A stretch of DNA of 64,000 bases, from assembly GCA_007922305.1 (NCBI GenBank), contig ML677385.1:3989836-4053835 (forward strand), given 5' to 3'. Below the pieces are notes generated by a model. That model saw only the letters and a list, made by a program, of their open reading frames with translations, did no database searches and had not been told where the DNA came from. Within the stretch, counting starts at the first letter, position 1; every line of letters starts with the position of its first letter. Below, one piece after another: positions 1-12,083 of the stretch. This stretch comes from Dermatemys mawii. Its lineage: Eukaryota; Chordata; Testudines; Dermatemydidae. A program made the translations under genes and the position numbers.

Positions 1-157
1 CGGTCTTTAAGGGCCTAGGATGAAAATCCCTGCAGAGCCTGTACTTGTCCTTTTGGTGGCTCTCCCTGAGGCACCGCAGACAAGAAGAGTGTGGGTCACT
101 CTTGGGCATAAACTTGCCACAGTCCTCACAGAGTTTGAACCCTGGGGACCTGGGCAT
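1..157 (-). pseudogene. DIRS gag-like N-terminus (copy 1), open to window edge
   Basis: An ATG at 155-157 starts 52 codons with no stop before the window edge. The protein begins MPRSPGFKLCEDC and has cysteines at 10, 13, 26 and 29, histidine at 34 and cysteine at 42. The same spacing recurs in the gag-like starts of the copies at 22035 and 30135, and in part at 8454. The block looks like a zinc-binding fold. Whether the rest of the gene is intact lies outside the window. Confidence 0.65.
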
Positions 158-530
158 ACCCCAGAACCAGGGAAGACATTGTTGAGGGGGGGAATCCCCC
201 ATCACAACTACAACAACCAACTATGACTACTAACAAACTATTTACATTGTTCTAAAACTCAAACTGAAGAGAACACTGCCAAAAGCATTTGCAAGCAAGA
301 GTCAACGTTGTTCCAGCTAGCCGTTACTGGCAGTAAGGAGGAACTGAGAGAGTGGGAGGGGGGTCAGCGGGGCCCTATTTTGGGCGCCATGAACTCACAA
401 CTCCAGAAGGTGCCCAGGCAGACCCTACAGATGCTGCTAAGGAGAAAATCTTCTGGCTGGTGTGCACGTAGTGCACACATGCCTGATTGGAATGGACATG
501 AACAAGCACTCAAAGAAGAACTTGTATAGC
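1..530 (-). mobile_element. DIRS-like retrotransposon copy 1, 5' end only
   Basis: The element runs off the left edge. Its 5' terminal repeat lies at about 310-525. It includes the phrase TGTCCATTCCAATCAGG (minus strand), which has close relatives at the ends of the other DIRS copies here. A gag-like reading frame starts at 157 and is open to position 1. DIRS elements use a reverse transcriptase plus a tyrosine recombinase instead of an integrase, so they leave no target duplication, and I see none. Confidence 0.75.
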
Positions 531-604
531 TAGACCATCTTAAGCATCAAGCAGCACTTAATTTTCAAGGAGGACATGTCCCGTTGGTATTTACCCTGAT
601 GAGG

Positions 605-700
605 ATGATGAGTGCCTAGAAGCTCCAACAGAGAAATGGGGGAGGGAAGAGACTCCATTGTGGTAGGCACTCTACATAGAGTAAGAAACAGTCTCTGAAC
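605..700 (-). repeat. L2/MIR-tail-like repeat fragment
   Basis: The sequence reads (plus strand) as a decayed reverse complement of a common amniote 3' tail: a phrase like AGTGCCTAGAAGCTCC, then CCATTGTGGTAGGCAC, then ACAGTCTCTG. It resembles the copies at 35040 and 46705. It is cut off at about 700 by the 3' end of the next DIRS element. Confidence 0.45.
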
Positions 701-2470
701 TGAAGAAGAGGAAGTTACTCACCTGGTGCAGTAATTGTGTTTTTTTGAGATGTCTCCCAATGGGTGTTCCATTGTAGGTTGTCTGCATCTCTATGTTTTT
801 GATTGTGGAGGTGCACGTTTGGCCTGCACATGTACTCTCCTCCTCTTGTGGTCTGCCTCTAAGCAAACTAGTGCTGTGCGGGCAAACCACGCTCAGTTCC
901 TTCTCTACCACAGAGTCCCTAATTTGGGGCTCTGAAGTAGAGGGGAGGAGAGTGGCTTGCAGAACACCCATAGGGACACACATTTTGAAGAACCATCATT
1001 ACTGCACAAGCTGAGTAACTTCCTCTTCTTCAAGTAGTGTCCCTATTGGTGTTCTGCTGTTGGTGACTCCTGAGCAGTGTCTACCACTGGGAAGGTGGGA
1101 CTTAGGAATCAAGTCTGTTATAAATGACAACACTGTTGAGTTGGAAACAGAGTCTCCAATAATCACAGTGTTCTGTGAGGCTGTGTGCAGACGCCTACCT
1201 GGCTGCGAATATAGATTTCCAAGATTGGAACATTCTTGAGGAACGCAACAAGAGGTGGAAACCAACCTTGCGGAGTGTGTGGGGATTCTGGATGAAGGTA
1301 ACACCTCACAAACATGATAACACTGGATGATACCGTTACAGACCCATTTGGAGAGTCTTTAAACTGATATTGCAGATCTTTCCGCAATGGAGAGGAAAAG
1401 CTTAGGAAATTTCCTAAAGGCCTTCGTCATGTCCAGATAAAAGACCAGGGCCCTCCTAATGTGTAGCTATGCAATATGGCCTCCCTGTTATCATGGTGAG
1501 GCTTAGGGTAAAGGGTTTGGAGGTGAATTGCTTGGTTTATGTGAAAAGATGAGGTCACTTGAGGGATGAACTTTGGGTGTGGGCTAAGAGTAACCTTGTC
1601 TTTAAAGAATATTGTGAAGAGATGGAGGGTAGGGGTGTCCTTAGTGCCACTTTCTTCCCCATTCTCCTCACCACAGTGATGGCCATCAGGAATGAAGTCT
1701 TCATTGATAGGTATGTGAGCAAACAATTGACCATAGGTTTAAAGAGTAGTGTAATCAGGCTCTTTAATACTAGATTTAGGTCCACACTGGAGTGGGGCAT
1801 CTGGGTTGGCGATAGAGACTCACTATGCCCTTGAGGAACATCGCAGTAGTTGGGTGTGTGAAAACAGAGTATCCTTCTATTCGCTGATGGAAAGCCGCAA
1901 TAACCTGGACCGCTTGAGATCCAGTATGTAGCCCAACACCATGCGGATGGTGAAAGATGCTGGAGTAATTTATCTGGAATTGCACCAAACCTAAAACCTA
2001 GTCCACTTTTGCAGGGAAGTGAGTCGGGAAACCAATTTTTTCCTATGTAGTAGCACTTCCTGCACCTCCTCAGAGCAGCAGCTATATATATGTTGGAACC
2101 ATGAAGGAGCCAAGCTCTGAGCCGGAGGATCCGCGGGTTCAGATGACAAGTTTGTCCTTTGTTCTGAGAGAGGAGGTCAAGGGTTGGGTTTGAAAGAGGA
2201 TTGGTGGACATGTCACCAGCTGTGTCAGGTACACGTACCATGTTTGTCTCAGCCAGGTGGGAGCAATCAGTACGTTTGCTTTTCTTCTTTTTTATCAGGA
2301 CCTTCAGCAGCAGAGAGTAGGTAAGAAAGTCGTATAGGATGCCCTTGTCCCATGAAGGTGAGCAACCCTTAATGAGTGTTTCCAGAGGCCAGCTCTAGAG
2401 CAATAGAGTGGGCATTTCCTGTTCAGGTAAGCAGTGAACAAGTTTATTGTCAGGGTCCCCTATTGACAAA
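701..2470 (-). mobile_element. DIRS-like retrotransposon copy 2, 3' half
   Basis: The 3' end (701-1070) shows the inverted arrangement seen in the other copies: a GCAGTAAT-type segment near 730 recurs inverted near 985-1015, and a direct repeat of the terminus begins near 1035. Going upstream on the minus strand, a degraded tyrosine-recombinase region (about 1420-2240) and the tail of an RNase H region (about 2250-2450) can be read, including a DLFAT-like stretch. Gag and reverse transcriptase are missing, so the copy is 5'-truncated. Confidence 0.65.
1420..2241 (-). pseudogene. DIRS tyrosine recombinase/RNase H-tail remnant (copy 2)
   Basis: A 228-codon frame at 1555-2241 mixes frames of the original gene. 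The stretch DLNLVLKSLITLLFKP is the same segment as DINLVLSLLVLPLFEP in the copy at 28108-28566. The AITVVRRM part aligns with the recombinase box I (SSRRVSEL in the copy at 17 kb), but the SEL portion is lost. Upstream residues DLLSQNKGQTCHL match the region between RNase H and recombinase in DIRS elements. It cannot be active. Confidence 0.55.
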
Positions 2471-3000
2471 ATATGCTATGGAGCACTGTTGGATTCATTT
2501 CCCACTTATGGTCATGTGAGAACTTGCAACAGACTGTCTGCTATTATATTCTGTACTCCCAGTAGGCAGGTGGCTGATATTAAGACATTGGGTTAAGATA
2601 TTAAGACAGGTCAGTGGGAGGCCTGGTTTCAGTAGCAGCAAGCAACCTGGACCCAGCGCACCCCACCAGCTCTTGGCATTGCTTGGGGGCAGGGGCTTGA
2701 GGTGGAATGGAGGTGGGGAGGGGGCAGGATGAGGCAGGGCAGGGGTAGAGTCTTGGGGGAAAGTGTGGAGTTGGGACAGGGCCTGGGGCAGAGAGGGGGG
2801 GTTGTCCCAGACCCCACATCCCTCTAGGAATTGTTCTGCCAGGAAGTGTCCCACAATGCCCCATTGTGACTGCTCTGGTCATCACATTTTGACCACCACT
2901 GCCTTGCAGCCCCTTTCCTTTTAAAGAGCTGCAAATTTTTGAAATTCCATTTCCTGTTTGGTAGGCATGGGGAGCTCACAGAGCAACTGCCCAGCTGACC
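2471..3000. other. Unassigned repeat-like DNA before the Myb-like pseudogene
   Basis: The stretch includes a G-rich, purine-biased segment at about 2640-2810 and no sustained coding frame that I recognise. It probably belongs to the same Harbinger-type insertion as the Myb/SANT-like pseudogene, because similar leader sequence precedes such genes in turtles. That link is inference. Confidence 0.3.
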
Positions 3001-3550
3001 ATGCCAGCTCCGCATAGCAAACGTGCTCCTTTCTGGATTACACAGGAGGTGGTGGATCTCCTGGGTCTGCGGGAAGAGGCAGCTATGCAAGGACAGCTCC
3101 TAACCAGCCACCGAAAGGTTGACATATACATGCAGATCACTTGGGGTACTGGGGAGGAGGGATACAACAGGGACATTCAGCAGTGGCACATGAAATTCAA
3201 GTTGCTGCGGCAGGCATACCAGAAGGCAAGGGAAGCAAAAATCACTCTGGTGCGGAGGTAGAAACATGCTGCTTCTACAAAGAGCTACATGCCATCCTAG
3301 AGTAGGGAAGACGAGACCACCAGCACTGCCAAGAGCCTTGTGGATAATTTGGGAGAGCTGGAGTCACAGGCCACTCCAATGCCATGTGAGGAGGTGTTGG
3401 ATGAGGAGGAGAAGTATTGGGGACAGGCAATCGGGGGATCCAGTGCCATGGTGAGCCAGGACTTCTTTCTAATGTTGGAGCAGTTGAGTCACTCCCAACA
3501 GTCCACCACCACTGACCCTAATGCAGGGGAAGGAACCTCTGGGTACGTAT
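3001..3550 (+). pseudogene. Myb/SANT-like DNA-binding protein pseudogene (Harbinger-type)
   Basis: An ATG at 3001 opens 86 codons: a Myb/SANT-like trihelix domain with WITQEVVDLLGLREEAA (helix 1), DIYMQITWG and NRDIQQWHMKFKLLRQAYQKARE (recognition helix region). A frameshift at about 3258 moves the remainder into the next frame, where CCFYKELHAIL continues the domain, followed by a stop. An acidic tail (EEVLDEEEKYWG) is readable in yet another frame from about 3340 to 3540. Such proteins accompany PIF/Harbinger transposases, and turtles carry many copies. The two frame breaks and the stop make this copy dead. No transposase is recognisable nearby. Confidence 0.6.
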
Positions 3551-5420
3551 GCAGTTTGCTTTTATATTGCAGTGCTCTTACCACTCCACCCCAAGGGAGA
3601 GTGCACACAATCACAGGCACATATACACTGCTCATTTACAAATTTTTAATCGGGCTAGAAAAGGTAGTAGAACAAACAGTAGAGGTAGAGTTGCTATCTG
3701 CTTCTCAATTCCCCTGTACCACTAGGCAGAGGGGGCCCTGTGGAACAGTTTACGTCCACTGGGATATCCAGTGACTCCTCCATAAAGAGCTCAAGGAAAC
3801 TCTCCTGGAGGTAGTCTGCAATACGGTCCAAGTTTTCTGGGGAGGGCTGCCTTATTTCTTCCATTGTGGTAGGACACTTTCCCACGCCAAACAGCAATTA
3901 TGTCAGCAGGCACTATTGCAGTAAACAGATGAGCAACATATGGACCTGCTCTGCATCCAGACACACGCAGGAGCCGTTCCCTTTCAGCCTCCATTGCTCT
4001 TGAGAGTTCTCAGCTAAAGTCACTACTGCTTGTGGAAAACAGTGCCAGTATTTACTTCAGTAGCCTTATCCTCGTATACTGATGCCCATGTGCTCCCCTC
4101 CCTTATTGTCCCAAATCACGCTCTCTCATCCCCAGGCTGTACTCACCATGGCTAGGACTGCTGCCATGCTCTATGAATCCCAAAGGGAAGTGAGATTGTA
4201 GTGCTTGTAACTTGTGTGGATCCAGGGGAGTGAAAACACAATAGTACCTCTGTGCATTGAGGCTGGAAATGTAGCCTTGAGGCTCTCTCCATCCACACCA
4301 GTGGAATGGCTCAGCCAGATAAGGAGAAGGAAAAAGGATGCCAGATGACATGTTCCAAGAAATCCCATAAACCTCTTGGTGTTGTGGATACCAAGCAGAA
4401 GGCTGGGAGGAGCATCCTTTTGGAAAGAATGGAAAGAGAGAATACAGAGTGGAGAAATGTGCAGCAAAAAGAACAAACACATAGCAGGACACAATAGCGC
4501 TTCTCATGCACCAGATGGACATTCTGGAGACTCTTATGGATCTTCAGTTCCAAGTCACTTATGGTCACTTCTCACTGCAGCCTATCAGTAACTACATTCA
4601 GGGACATCCCTACATGCCCCCCATCCCATTCCACATATGTTCTACGGCCACTGCAGTACCCCTAGCACTCCGCCCCGGGGAAGCAGGGGAGTACACATGG
4701 TTGGTGTATGTGTTTTTGTAACAGGTTTTGTAATGAGCATTTCAACATCCCCAATAGTAATCTGCTGGTCCAGATTATTTTGGGGTTGCCGAGGTGGAGG
4801 GCTGTGGCGAGCTCCACACGCAGTTCCGTGAATGTGGCCTTGCACATCCAAAAGTTCTACAGCCACTGCTTCTCATCCCAAACCTGCATAACAATGTGAT
4901 CCCACCACTCAGTGCTTGTTTCTCAGACCCAGACCCAGTACTCCACTGTCTTCAGCTGCTCCATGAATACCAACAACCACCTTGAATTGTTTCTGTTTGT
5001 CAGCTAGGTAGCCTGAAAGGTGGTATCATATCCCTCCTGGCTCCTCTGGCCGCTGTGAAAATACTGAAGGACCGGGCGCATTGTGTTTTGTAATGGTCAA
5101 TACGATACTGAAGAGCGTTGCAGGATCCATGCTGCTCACAGAGATGGCAGATACACAGGTTTGTGCCTCTTCAAAAGCCACGCAAACATTATGGGATGCA
5201 GATATTATGGGATGGTGCAAACTGTATCATGGGATGTTCAAACCATGATACCAGTCACCCCTACCTGACCTGTTTGCCCCCATAAGGCTTTGCAAATCCT
5301 CCCCAAAATACCCTGCTCTAGACAGTGGCAAGTTGCACACTGGGAGAGCTATCCACAGTGCACTGCTCCCTGCATCTGCCACACCACTGAGGGTTGACAA
5401 AAGAACATTTTTTTAAAAAA
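3551..5420. other. Repeat-derived DNA, probably rest of a Harbinger-type element
   Basis: No sustained coding frame is convincing. The stretch at about 5300-5400 (GAGAGCTATCCACAGTGCAC) resembles the ends of the Harbinger-type repeats in turtles. An A-rich run at 5409-5430 closes the block. Assignment to the same element as the Myb-like pseudogene is inference. Confidence 0.3.
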
Positions 5421-6911
5421 AAAAATAAAGGAAATGGCCAAACAGTAGAATGAGGAAAAGAAACAAAAAGGCTTCATAGGAAGCTAAAACTTAGCAATTG
5501 TAAAAAAGTTAATGACATGTGAACTGACCGCTAAAGCGCCATTGCTAGTCAGAAGCAATTAAGAAGGATCTGAGGATGGTTATCCTGTGCACACAGGCCC
5601 CAACCTTGTGCTCCAGCATGGGGAGAGACAGCATATATGTTGGCTTAGTGGACACTGCTACTGAATCTCTCTGATCAGCAGTGCAGGGATGCACACACAC
5701 ACCTACAGTGAAGCAACCATAGGAACACTAGTCAAAGAAGAATCTGAGCATCCCTAATTCAACCCTTTGTAGTCAGACACTATACTGTCAGCCATTGCAA
5801 GTGCCAGTAGTCAGGAGGGAGCCAGTGGATGGGGCAGCCAAGAATAGAGGACCTGCATATCAACAAAATGACGAGCTTCCAGCAAAGTCATTCCAGAATA
5901 GATCGTTTGATACTATGAAAGTACAAAAATATTACACTTCCATAATTTCCTCTGCGCCCTGATCATTTAATTATTCTAAAAAAAGAACTGGTCTTATATA
6001 ATGTGTTCTTTATAAAACCATACTGTTATAACTGTAAAGGTTCCATTAGAATCTATGTTAATAGATTTTTACACTTAATTAAACAAACACACACCAACAC
6101 TGATATTAAGGACTGAAATTGCACTTACCTTATGGTTATTGCCCTGCAAATCAATGGATATCGGCTTTATATCTGTGGACGCAGTTCTTTGTTTCCCATC
6201 TTTGTGGATCGGATGAGGGTCCAATTTTTTTTAATCCATGCAGAGCTCTAGAGCTGCGAATATCTTGGGGGATCCACTCATGGAGCTGAAGCCCAGATTC
6301 CGGAGCTGCTGCAGGGCTGAAACCTGGAGCCCCAGTGCTCCTCACCCCACAGTGGTACTCTGGGCTTCAGCCCCATGGGAGGCACCATGGCTCTAGCCCC
6401 ATGGGGGAAGGGGAGGACTGGGATCCAAGCTTTAGCCCCTAAGAGAGCTTGGGACACTGGGTTTCTGCCCCATGAGGATTGCGAGCCCCCTGAAACCAGC
6501 TCCCAAGCCCCCAACGGTGCACTGGTGACCAGCTCAGAACCACTTCTCTAGAGGGTGCTGGTATGGATCCATATTAAAGGTGGACTGTGGATCATGGATT
6601 AGATACAATTTAATTACTGTGGACATGGATTGGACAAGGAGCCACATTTTTGTATCTGTGCAGGGCTCTATTTATGGCAATTGCCAAAAGCACGTTTTTT
6701 TCTCCATTAAAAACCTGGTACTATTTGCCTTTGTAGATACCATCCACATTTTGATTTTTCAAAAATAATTAATGGTTCCAAATATTCATTATCTACTTAC
6801 TTGAGGACCATGAGATGAAAATTATCTACACCTGCTTAATTTATCTTTTTTAGTATTCTTAATTCCCTGAATGTATTTTTAAAAAACCCAAAAATTGATC
6901 GTCTACCTTTT
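5421..6911. other. Intergenic DNA with a GC-rich island of unknown origin
   Basis: Mostly AT-rich sequence without genes. A GC-rich stretch at 6230-6560, with repeated phrases around CAGCCCCATGGG, looks like a decayed repeat insertion. I could not name its family. Confidence 0.35.
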
Positions 6912-7224
6912 CATAACTGTTGTTCTTCTAGATGAGTTGCTCATATCCATTCCATTCTAAATGTGTGTGCCCATGAGCAGAGTCGTTGGAGATTTTTGCC
7001 TTAGTTGTGTCTGTAGGGATAGCTGTGGTGCCCCCCCGAGTGCTGCTTTCACACACTGGTATATTAGGCACTGCAGGCCCTACGCTCTTTCAGTTCCTTC
7101 TTGCTAGCAATTCTGACAGAGGGGCAAGGAGGGCAAGAAATGGAAGAGACATTAGCAACACATCTTGAAGAACAACAGTTATGAAAAGGTAAGTAATTTT
7201 TTCTTCTTCGAGTTCTTGCTCATG

Positions 7225-8260
7225 TCAATTCCATTCTAGGTGACTCACAAGCAGTATCCTTGGAGGTTGACTCAGAATTCGTGGTCTTGAGGCTTGCAGC
7301 ACTGCTCTTCCAAAGCCAGCATTGTCCCAGACCTGCTGGGTAAGCAGGTAATGTGATGTGAACGTGTGCACGGATGACCAGGTGGCTGCACTACAAATGT
7401 CCTGGATAGGCACTTGGGCTAGGAAAGCTGCAGAAGAGGCTTACATCCTGGTTGAATGGGCAGTTACGATCATTGGATGGGGAACCTTTGCCTGACTGTA
7501 GCAGCAGTGAATGCAGGCAGTGATCCAAGAAGAAATTCTTTGAGCAGACACTGGACGACCTTTTATCCCATCAGCCACCGTGATGAACAATTGTATAGAC
7601 TTTTGGAATGGCTTAGTCCTTTCAGTGTAGAAGGCTAGTGCCCTCCTGACATCTAGGAAATGCAATCTATGCTCCTCCTCCGAATTACACGGCTTTGGGA
7701 AAAAAACACGTAAGTAAATGTCCTGGCGTATATGAAACCGAGACCATACTGGGCTGGAAAGCCAGGTGTGGCTACAGCTAGACCTTGTCTTTGTAAAAGG
7801 CCATATTGGACAGTTCTGAGTAAGTGCCCTCATCTCAAGAGACCCTGTGAGCAGATGCTATTGAACCAAGAACGCGACCTTCCAAGAAAGGAGGAGAGCA
7901 AAAAGCCAGAGGCTCAAAGCGAGGAGGGAGGGTCCCGTGAGCCACGACAGCACAAGATTCAGGTCCTCCAGAGGGATGGGGTCCTTGATGGGCAGATAGA
8001 AGTGCTTGTGTCCCCTGAGGAACCTTGCTGTCATGTCCTGGGTGAAAACCCACTTATTCTCGAGCGGCGGATGGAAGACGGAGATAGCAGCCAAGTGGAG
8101 CATAATAGATAAAATGGACAGGCCTTGTAGCTTACGATGCAGAAGCTAGTCCAGGATTAACTGCAGTGAGGCCTGCTCAGGCCAAATGCCTTTATCTGAG
8201 GTCCAACAAGTGAACTATTTCCATTTGGCCAGGTAGATCGCTCTGGTGAAGGGCTTTCTG
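7225..8260 (-). pseudogene. DIRS tyrosine recombinase remnant (copy 3)
   Basis: Fragments in several frames follow the recombinase in order. The N-terminal KPFTRAIYLAKWK ends in a stop. HLAAISVFHPPLE and DLNLVLSWL lie at 7858-8103. HIRQDIYLRVFFPKP, then RRALAFYTERTKPFQKS, then AHSTR (the HxxR catalytic motif) lie at 7441-7833. The segment with SSVHTFTSHY, holding the likely nucleophilic tyrosine, lies at 7225-7413. Frameshifts and stops separate the parts, so it is inactive. Confidence 0.65.
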
Positions 8261-8344
8261 CTGCCCAACACGACCAGCCAAACACTCCCGCTGCTCTGCA
8301 TTTAACCATGCAGCAGCCAGTCTATCAGGAGATTCTGCAATTGT

Positions 8345-8454
8345 TCTTTTTACGGAATCCCCCCCAAGCACTTCAAACACTTGTCGTGGGGATCATTAAT
8401 AGGCATCAGCCTGTTACATGACAAGAATGGTTTGAAGCCGAGGAAATGGGATAT
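8345..8454 (-). pseudogene. DIRS gag-like N-terminus (copy 3), start codon lost
   Basis: The frame beginning at 8454 has ATA where other copies have ATG. It then reads SHFLGFKPF, with cysteines at positions 13, 26 and 29 and the NDPH motif at 20-23 in the same spacing as the other copies. Cysteine 10 is replaced by phenylalanine. After residue 32 the gag sequence stops and recombinase-linked sequence follows. Confidence 0.5.
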
Positions 8455-8816
8455 GCCCTGTTCCTGGGTGAAGTCCCAGCCTGGGCTCTAACTACTAAAC
8501 TAACCTAACGCTTAACTTAATGGTCAACTAAAGTATCTATGAACAATATACAAAGAAGATAGGAGCTCTTTACAACCCATTGTCTAATGCTCTGCAATGC
8601 AAGATGAGGCGCTCAGATCAACCCTCATAGGTAGTAAGAAGGAACTGAGAGGGTGCAGTAGGGCCGGCGGTGCCTAATATACCAGCACATGAGCCCAGCA
8701 CTCAAGGAGGCGCCACAGCCATTCTTATGGAGACAGCCAAGGCAAAAATCTGACAACTGTGCACATGGGTGTGCACCTAGAATGGAACCGACATTAGCAA
8801 GCACCTGACGAAGAAA

Positions 8817-9430
8817 CCTCTCTCACTTCTTTGGTTTATTCAACTTACTCTGCTTTCTCGGCTGCCCATACTTTTTCCTTTCTTTTCCTTTCCTTTTTCT
8901 TTTCCGGTTCCCTCTCTTTTCTGAATGATGCACTTGTCTTTGAACAATTTGTCAAAGTCACTGACTACTTCCTATTAGTTTACCTTTTAATTTTTCAGCT
9001 GAAATGTAGTCTATCTGCATTTCAAGCATGACCTCTTAGAATTATCCTCCACCCTCAACTCATGGATTTTAATACGTGTTCTCATGGCACCATGCAAGTA
9101 TGTTTATTATACTTCTGAAATTTGCTTTATTGAAATCCAATCCTTTTATTCCAAGAACCCATCGCTTATTATGCTGAATTCAAATAGCTTGCACTCATTG
9201 AAATAAGGCAACATTATGTTAGTTACCTTTTCAAAATATGTCTCGTTATTAGTAAGAAGCAGATCCAGAATGCTTTGTTTTCTGGATCATGAAAATTCTC
9301 CTGTGTAAAATTTTTGAATTTCTGACTGGTCATGTTGCTGTATTTGTTACCAAACATACATCTGGACAGTACTGTCCACTCCTATGGCTCACATCACTAC
9401 AGCATCTGAGCACTTAAACACTTCTGAATT
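8817..9430. other. Unclassified intergenic DNA
   Basis: T-rich sequence with a pyrimidine tract (CTTTT repeats) at about 8870-8905. The rest reads like an old, reversed LINE fragment, but I could not assign it to a family. Confidence 0.25.
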
Positions 9431-9439
9431 TGGCTCCCC

Positions 9440-9600
9440 CCACACCTGTGAGATAGGAAGTATTACTCTTATTTTCTACCTATGTAGACTGAAGCAGAGA
9501 TTAAATGACCTCCTGAAGATAACATAGGAAGTTTATAATAAGAGCTAGAATCAAACCCAAATTTCCTGCAACCTTGTCCAATGCCTTAAGCACAAGACTT
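9440..9600 (-). repeat. MIR SINE
   Basis: The plus strand gives the reverse complement of MIR in order: GTGAGATAGGAAGTATTA, a TATTTTCTACCTATG segment, GAAGCAGAGATTAAATGACC, then AGAGCTAGAATCAAACCCA. MIR is an ancient tRNA-derived SINE shared by amniotes. Confidence 0.75.
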
Positions 9601-9778
9601 CTGTTCCCCCTCAAATGTACAACAGCCTTTGATTTTCAAGCTCCTGCAAAGCTGGTCCAGGAGCAAGAGCTTATTTTGCTCTCAAATCCTGGGGTCTATA
9701 TCGCATATTGACCGCAGTTTCTCATTTAATTCCCTTTAGCCAGCATATTTTGCCCCTGTTAACTATCAGCGTGTATCA

Positions 9779-10087
9779 CAGGGATAGGCAACCTATGGCA
9801 CGGGTGCCGAAGCAGCACGCGAGCTGATTTTCAGTGGCACTCGCACTGCCCAGGTCCTGGCCATAGTTCTGGGGGGCTCTGCATTTTAACTTAATTTTAA
9901 GTGAAGTTTCTTAGACATTTAAAAAATCTTATTTACTGAATATACTACAATAGTTTAGTTATATATTAAAGACTTATAGAAAGAGACCTTCTAAAAACAG
10001 TGAAATGTATTACTGAGACACGAAACCTTAAGTTAGAATGAATAAATGAAGACTTGCACACCACTTCTGAAAGGTTGCCAATCCCTG
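9779..10087. mobile_element. hAT-type MITE with 8-bp target duplication
   Basis: The ends are CAGGGATAGGCAACCTATGG and, inverted, CAGGGATTGGCAACC. It is flanked by GTGTATCA at 9771-9778 and GTGTATCG at 10088-10095, matching at 7 of 8 positions. The 8-bp duplication and CAGGG termini indicate hAT. At 309 bp without a coding frame it is non-autonomous. Confidence 0.85.
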
Positions 10088-10095
10088 GTGTATCG

Positions 10096-10869
10096 TATTG
10101 GTTTTATAAATGTTTTCACTATACCTCCTTCTTCCCTATCTATTAGTCCTGTACAAGTTGTACTCAGACATTCCAGAAAAGAAGTGTACTACGTTTATAA
10201 ATGCTCTGCGGCTTGGTAGAACTCTTGCATTGAAAACTCATGACCTGGAGCACTGCTAGATTTTTAAAAAAAACAGTTTTACATCTGTGGGCCATTTTTA
10301 TGAAGAACAAGCTATTAATTCTCTTACACATCTGATTTTTGCCATCAAAACTGCCATAAGTAAGTGAGTCAATCAAATTCACTTGAACTATGGTTCATAT
10401 GTTGAGTTCAAAAGGCCACTATTAGATTGAAAAAAGAAAAGGGATACAGATTTGAGGACATTAGGCTGCTTTTGGTCCCTTTAGCCCTGCTCAGAAACCA
10501 TTTCTCTTCATGAGTTGAGAGCTCATAGGTAATCTATGATGGTTACAATGTATCTCACATACATGAGGTATCTCACATATTAAGCAGCACAAAGTTATAT
10601 CTCTAATAACTACAATTAATAAACATATTAACTTGTGCCTTTTTAATAAAAATGAAACACAAAGCATTCTAAATTACAGCATCTTATAGATCTAAGAACT
10701 GTCCATATTTCAGCAGAATACTGTAATTAAAATAAACATTGTAATTGTAAAATGTTAAAGCTCCATGGCAATTTAAAACCACAATAAAGCCTTCAAGTCA
10801 GAATGTCACAGTATTCTCTCTGCTGACTGCCTGGTTTTGCCTGCAGCTTCACTGCTGTAACAAAAAATT
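10096..10869. other. Unique-looking intergenic DNA downstream of KDM6A
   Basis: AT-rich sequence without a convincing gene or named repeat. Part could belong to an even longer KDM6A 3' UTR. Confidence 0.3.
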
Positions 10870-10870
10870 C

Positions 10871-10876
10871 TTTATT
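10871..10876 (-). terminator. KDM6A: Distal polyadenylation signal candidate
   Basis: AATAAA on the minus strand about 2.4 kb after the stop codon. It is the most distal signal that I would still assign to KDM6A. Confidence 0.3.
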
Positions 10877-12083
10877 GAAAGTATGTGATACCCTCTCCTT
10901 TCCAAGAGGGAGGAAAAAACAAAAAAAGCTACAGAGCCCTTTTGGTTAATACACCACAACAGTCCTTTCCCTAACAGGCAATGTTCTTTGCTAGTACTGA
11001 GAAATAAGAGGATCTTTCGTTTACCATTAGTTGAGGTAAGTTTTCTTGCTTTGATTCTGGTCTAAAGCTACCACAAAGGAGTGACTTTTCAGCTGCAACA
11101 TGGTTTTTCAAGATTACAATATGTCTGCATAAAATACGTAATTAAAAAAGTTATTTGCAGAATTGGTTATCAAAAGCCCTGACTTAGCTTTAAAGAATTG
11201 CAAATATTTGTTTCCTAACAGCTAGATGTTAATTTTGCTGGGAAGAGGATGAGAGTTTATACTTCCTTTTAATCTCTATACCCTTTTGTCTAACAAGAGC
11301 TAAAAAGTGGCATGAAAATCATTTGTAACTAGTTAAACTGCAGCAACAGCACTAAACCAAACTCTACTGATTCTTGATTAAAGGAGGCAATTTTTTTTTT
11401 AAACTACAAAAACAAGAGGCAATTCCTCTTAGTCATTGTTCAATATTTACCAAATTATTAGCTAATTAATATATGTACATGCTTTGTGTCTGTAACATCT
11501 CATATTGAGTACAGGAAAAGGTAACAACGCAATCAGCTGGATTACACGCTAGAAACAGTGAGAAATTCTGTATATTTGATGCAGATTCTATGCATCAGTC
11601 AACTCTAATCCACTAAGAAAACTGTAAATGTTGAAATTTAGTTTTAATGAGTTAAGGAACTGCTGAGAAAGATTACGAGCAACTCAATAAAATAAATGCC
11701 ATCATTAATTCAAACTGCAAACAGTGTTACAGTCATATATTATAAAGTTACCCTAAATAAACCTAGTGCTTCAAAAATTTACCAGTGATTTTCTATTACA
11801 AAATATGTGAAAATACAAAAGAATACCACAAAACAATGTCCTTTTTGGGTCAAAACTGACACCAAGACGACAAAGTCTTATTTTAGTTTGTTAACAGAGA
11901 CTACTGGAATATACAAATTTCAGTTTGGTTGAATTCTATATACCATATCCACCAAAGCCCACGGTTAACATCCTCATGTAACCTCTAAAATTATTCTGAA
12001 CTTCCTATCAATCCCATTACTTCTCTGTGACCTTTAAGGTTAGCCACTACTTGTCCTCTAATACTACATTTTGGCAGCAATTA

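Larger units (their letters stand above)
6912..8816 (-). mobile_element. DIRS-like retrotransposon copy 3, internally deleted
   Basis: Both ends are present. The left copy of the terminal repeat (about 6920-7150) and the reverse complement of the right copy (about 8610-8816) share TTTTTGCCTTAG/GGCTGT, CTGGTATATTAGGCAC and CAGTTCCTTCTT in order. A second inverted segment (CTTGAAGAACAACAGTTATG, about 7165) mirrors the sequence at about 6915. Inside, a gag N-terminus runs almost directly into the recombinase region, so late gag, reverse transcriptase and RNase H are missing. Confidence 0.75.

Noticed and set aside
1..10869. Next gene downstream (in human, DIPK2B lies beyond KDM6A)
   Set aside because: No exon of such a gene is recognisable. 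Everything assignable in this stretch is transposon-derived.
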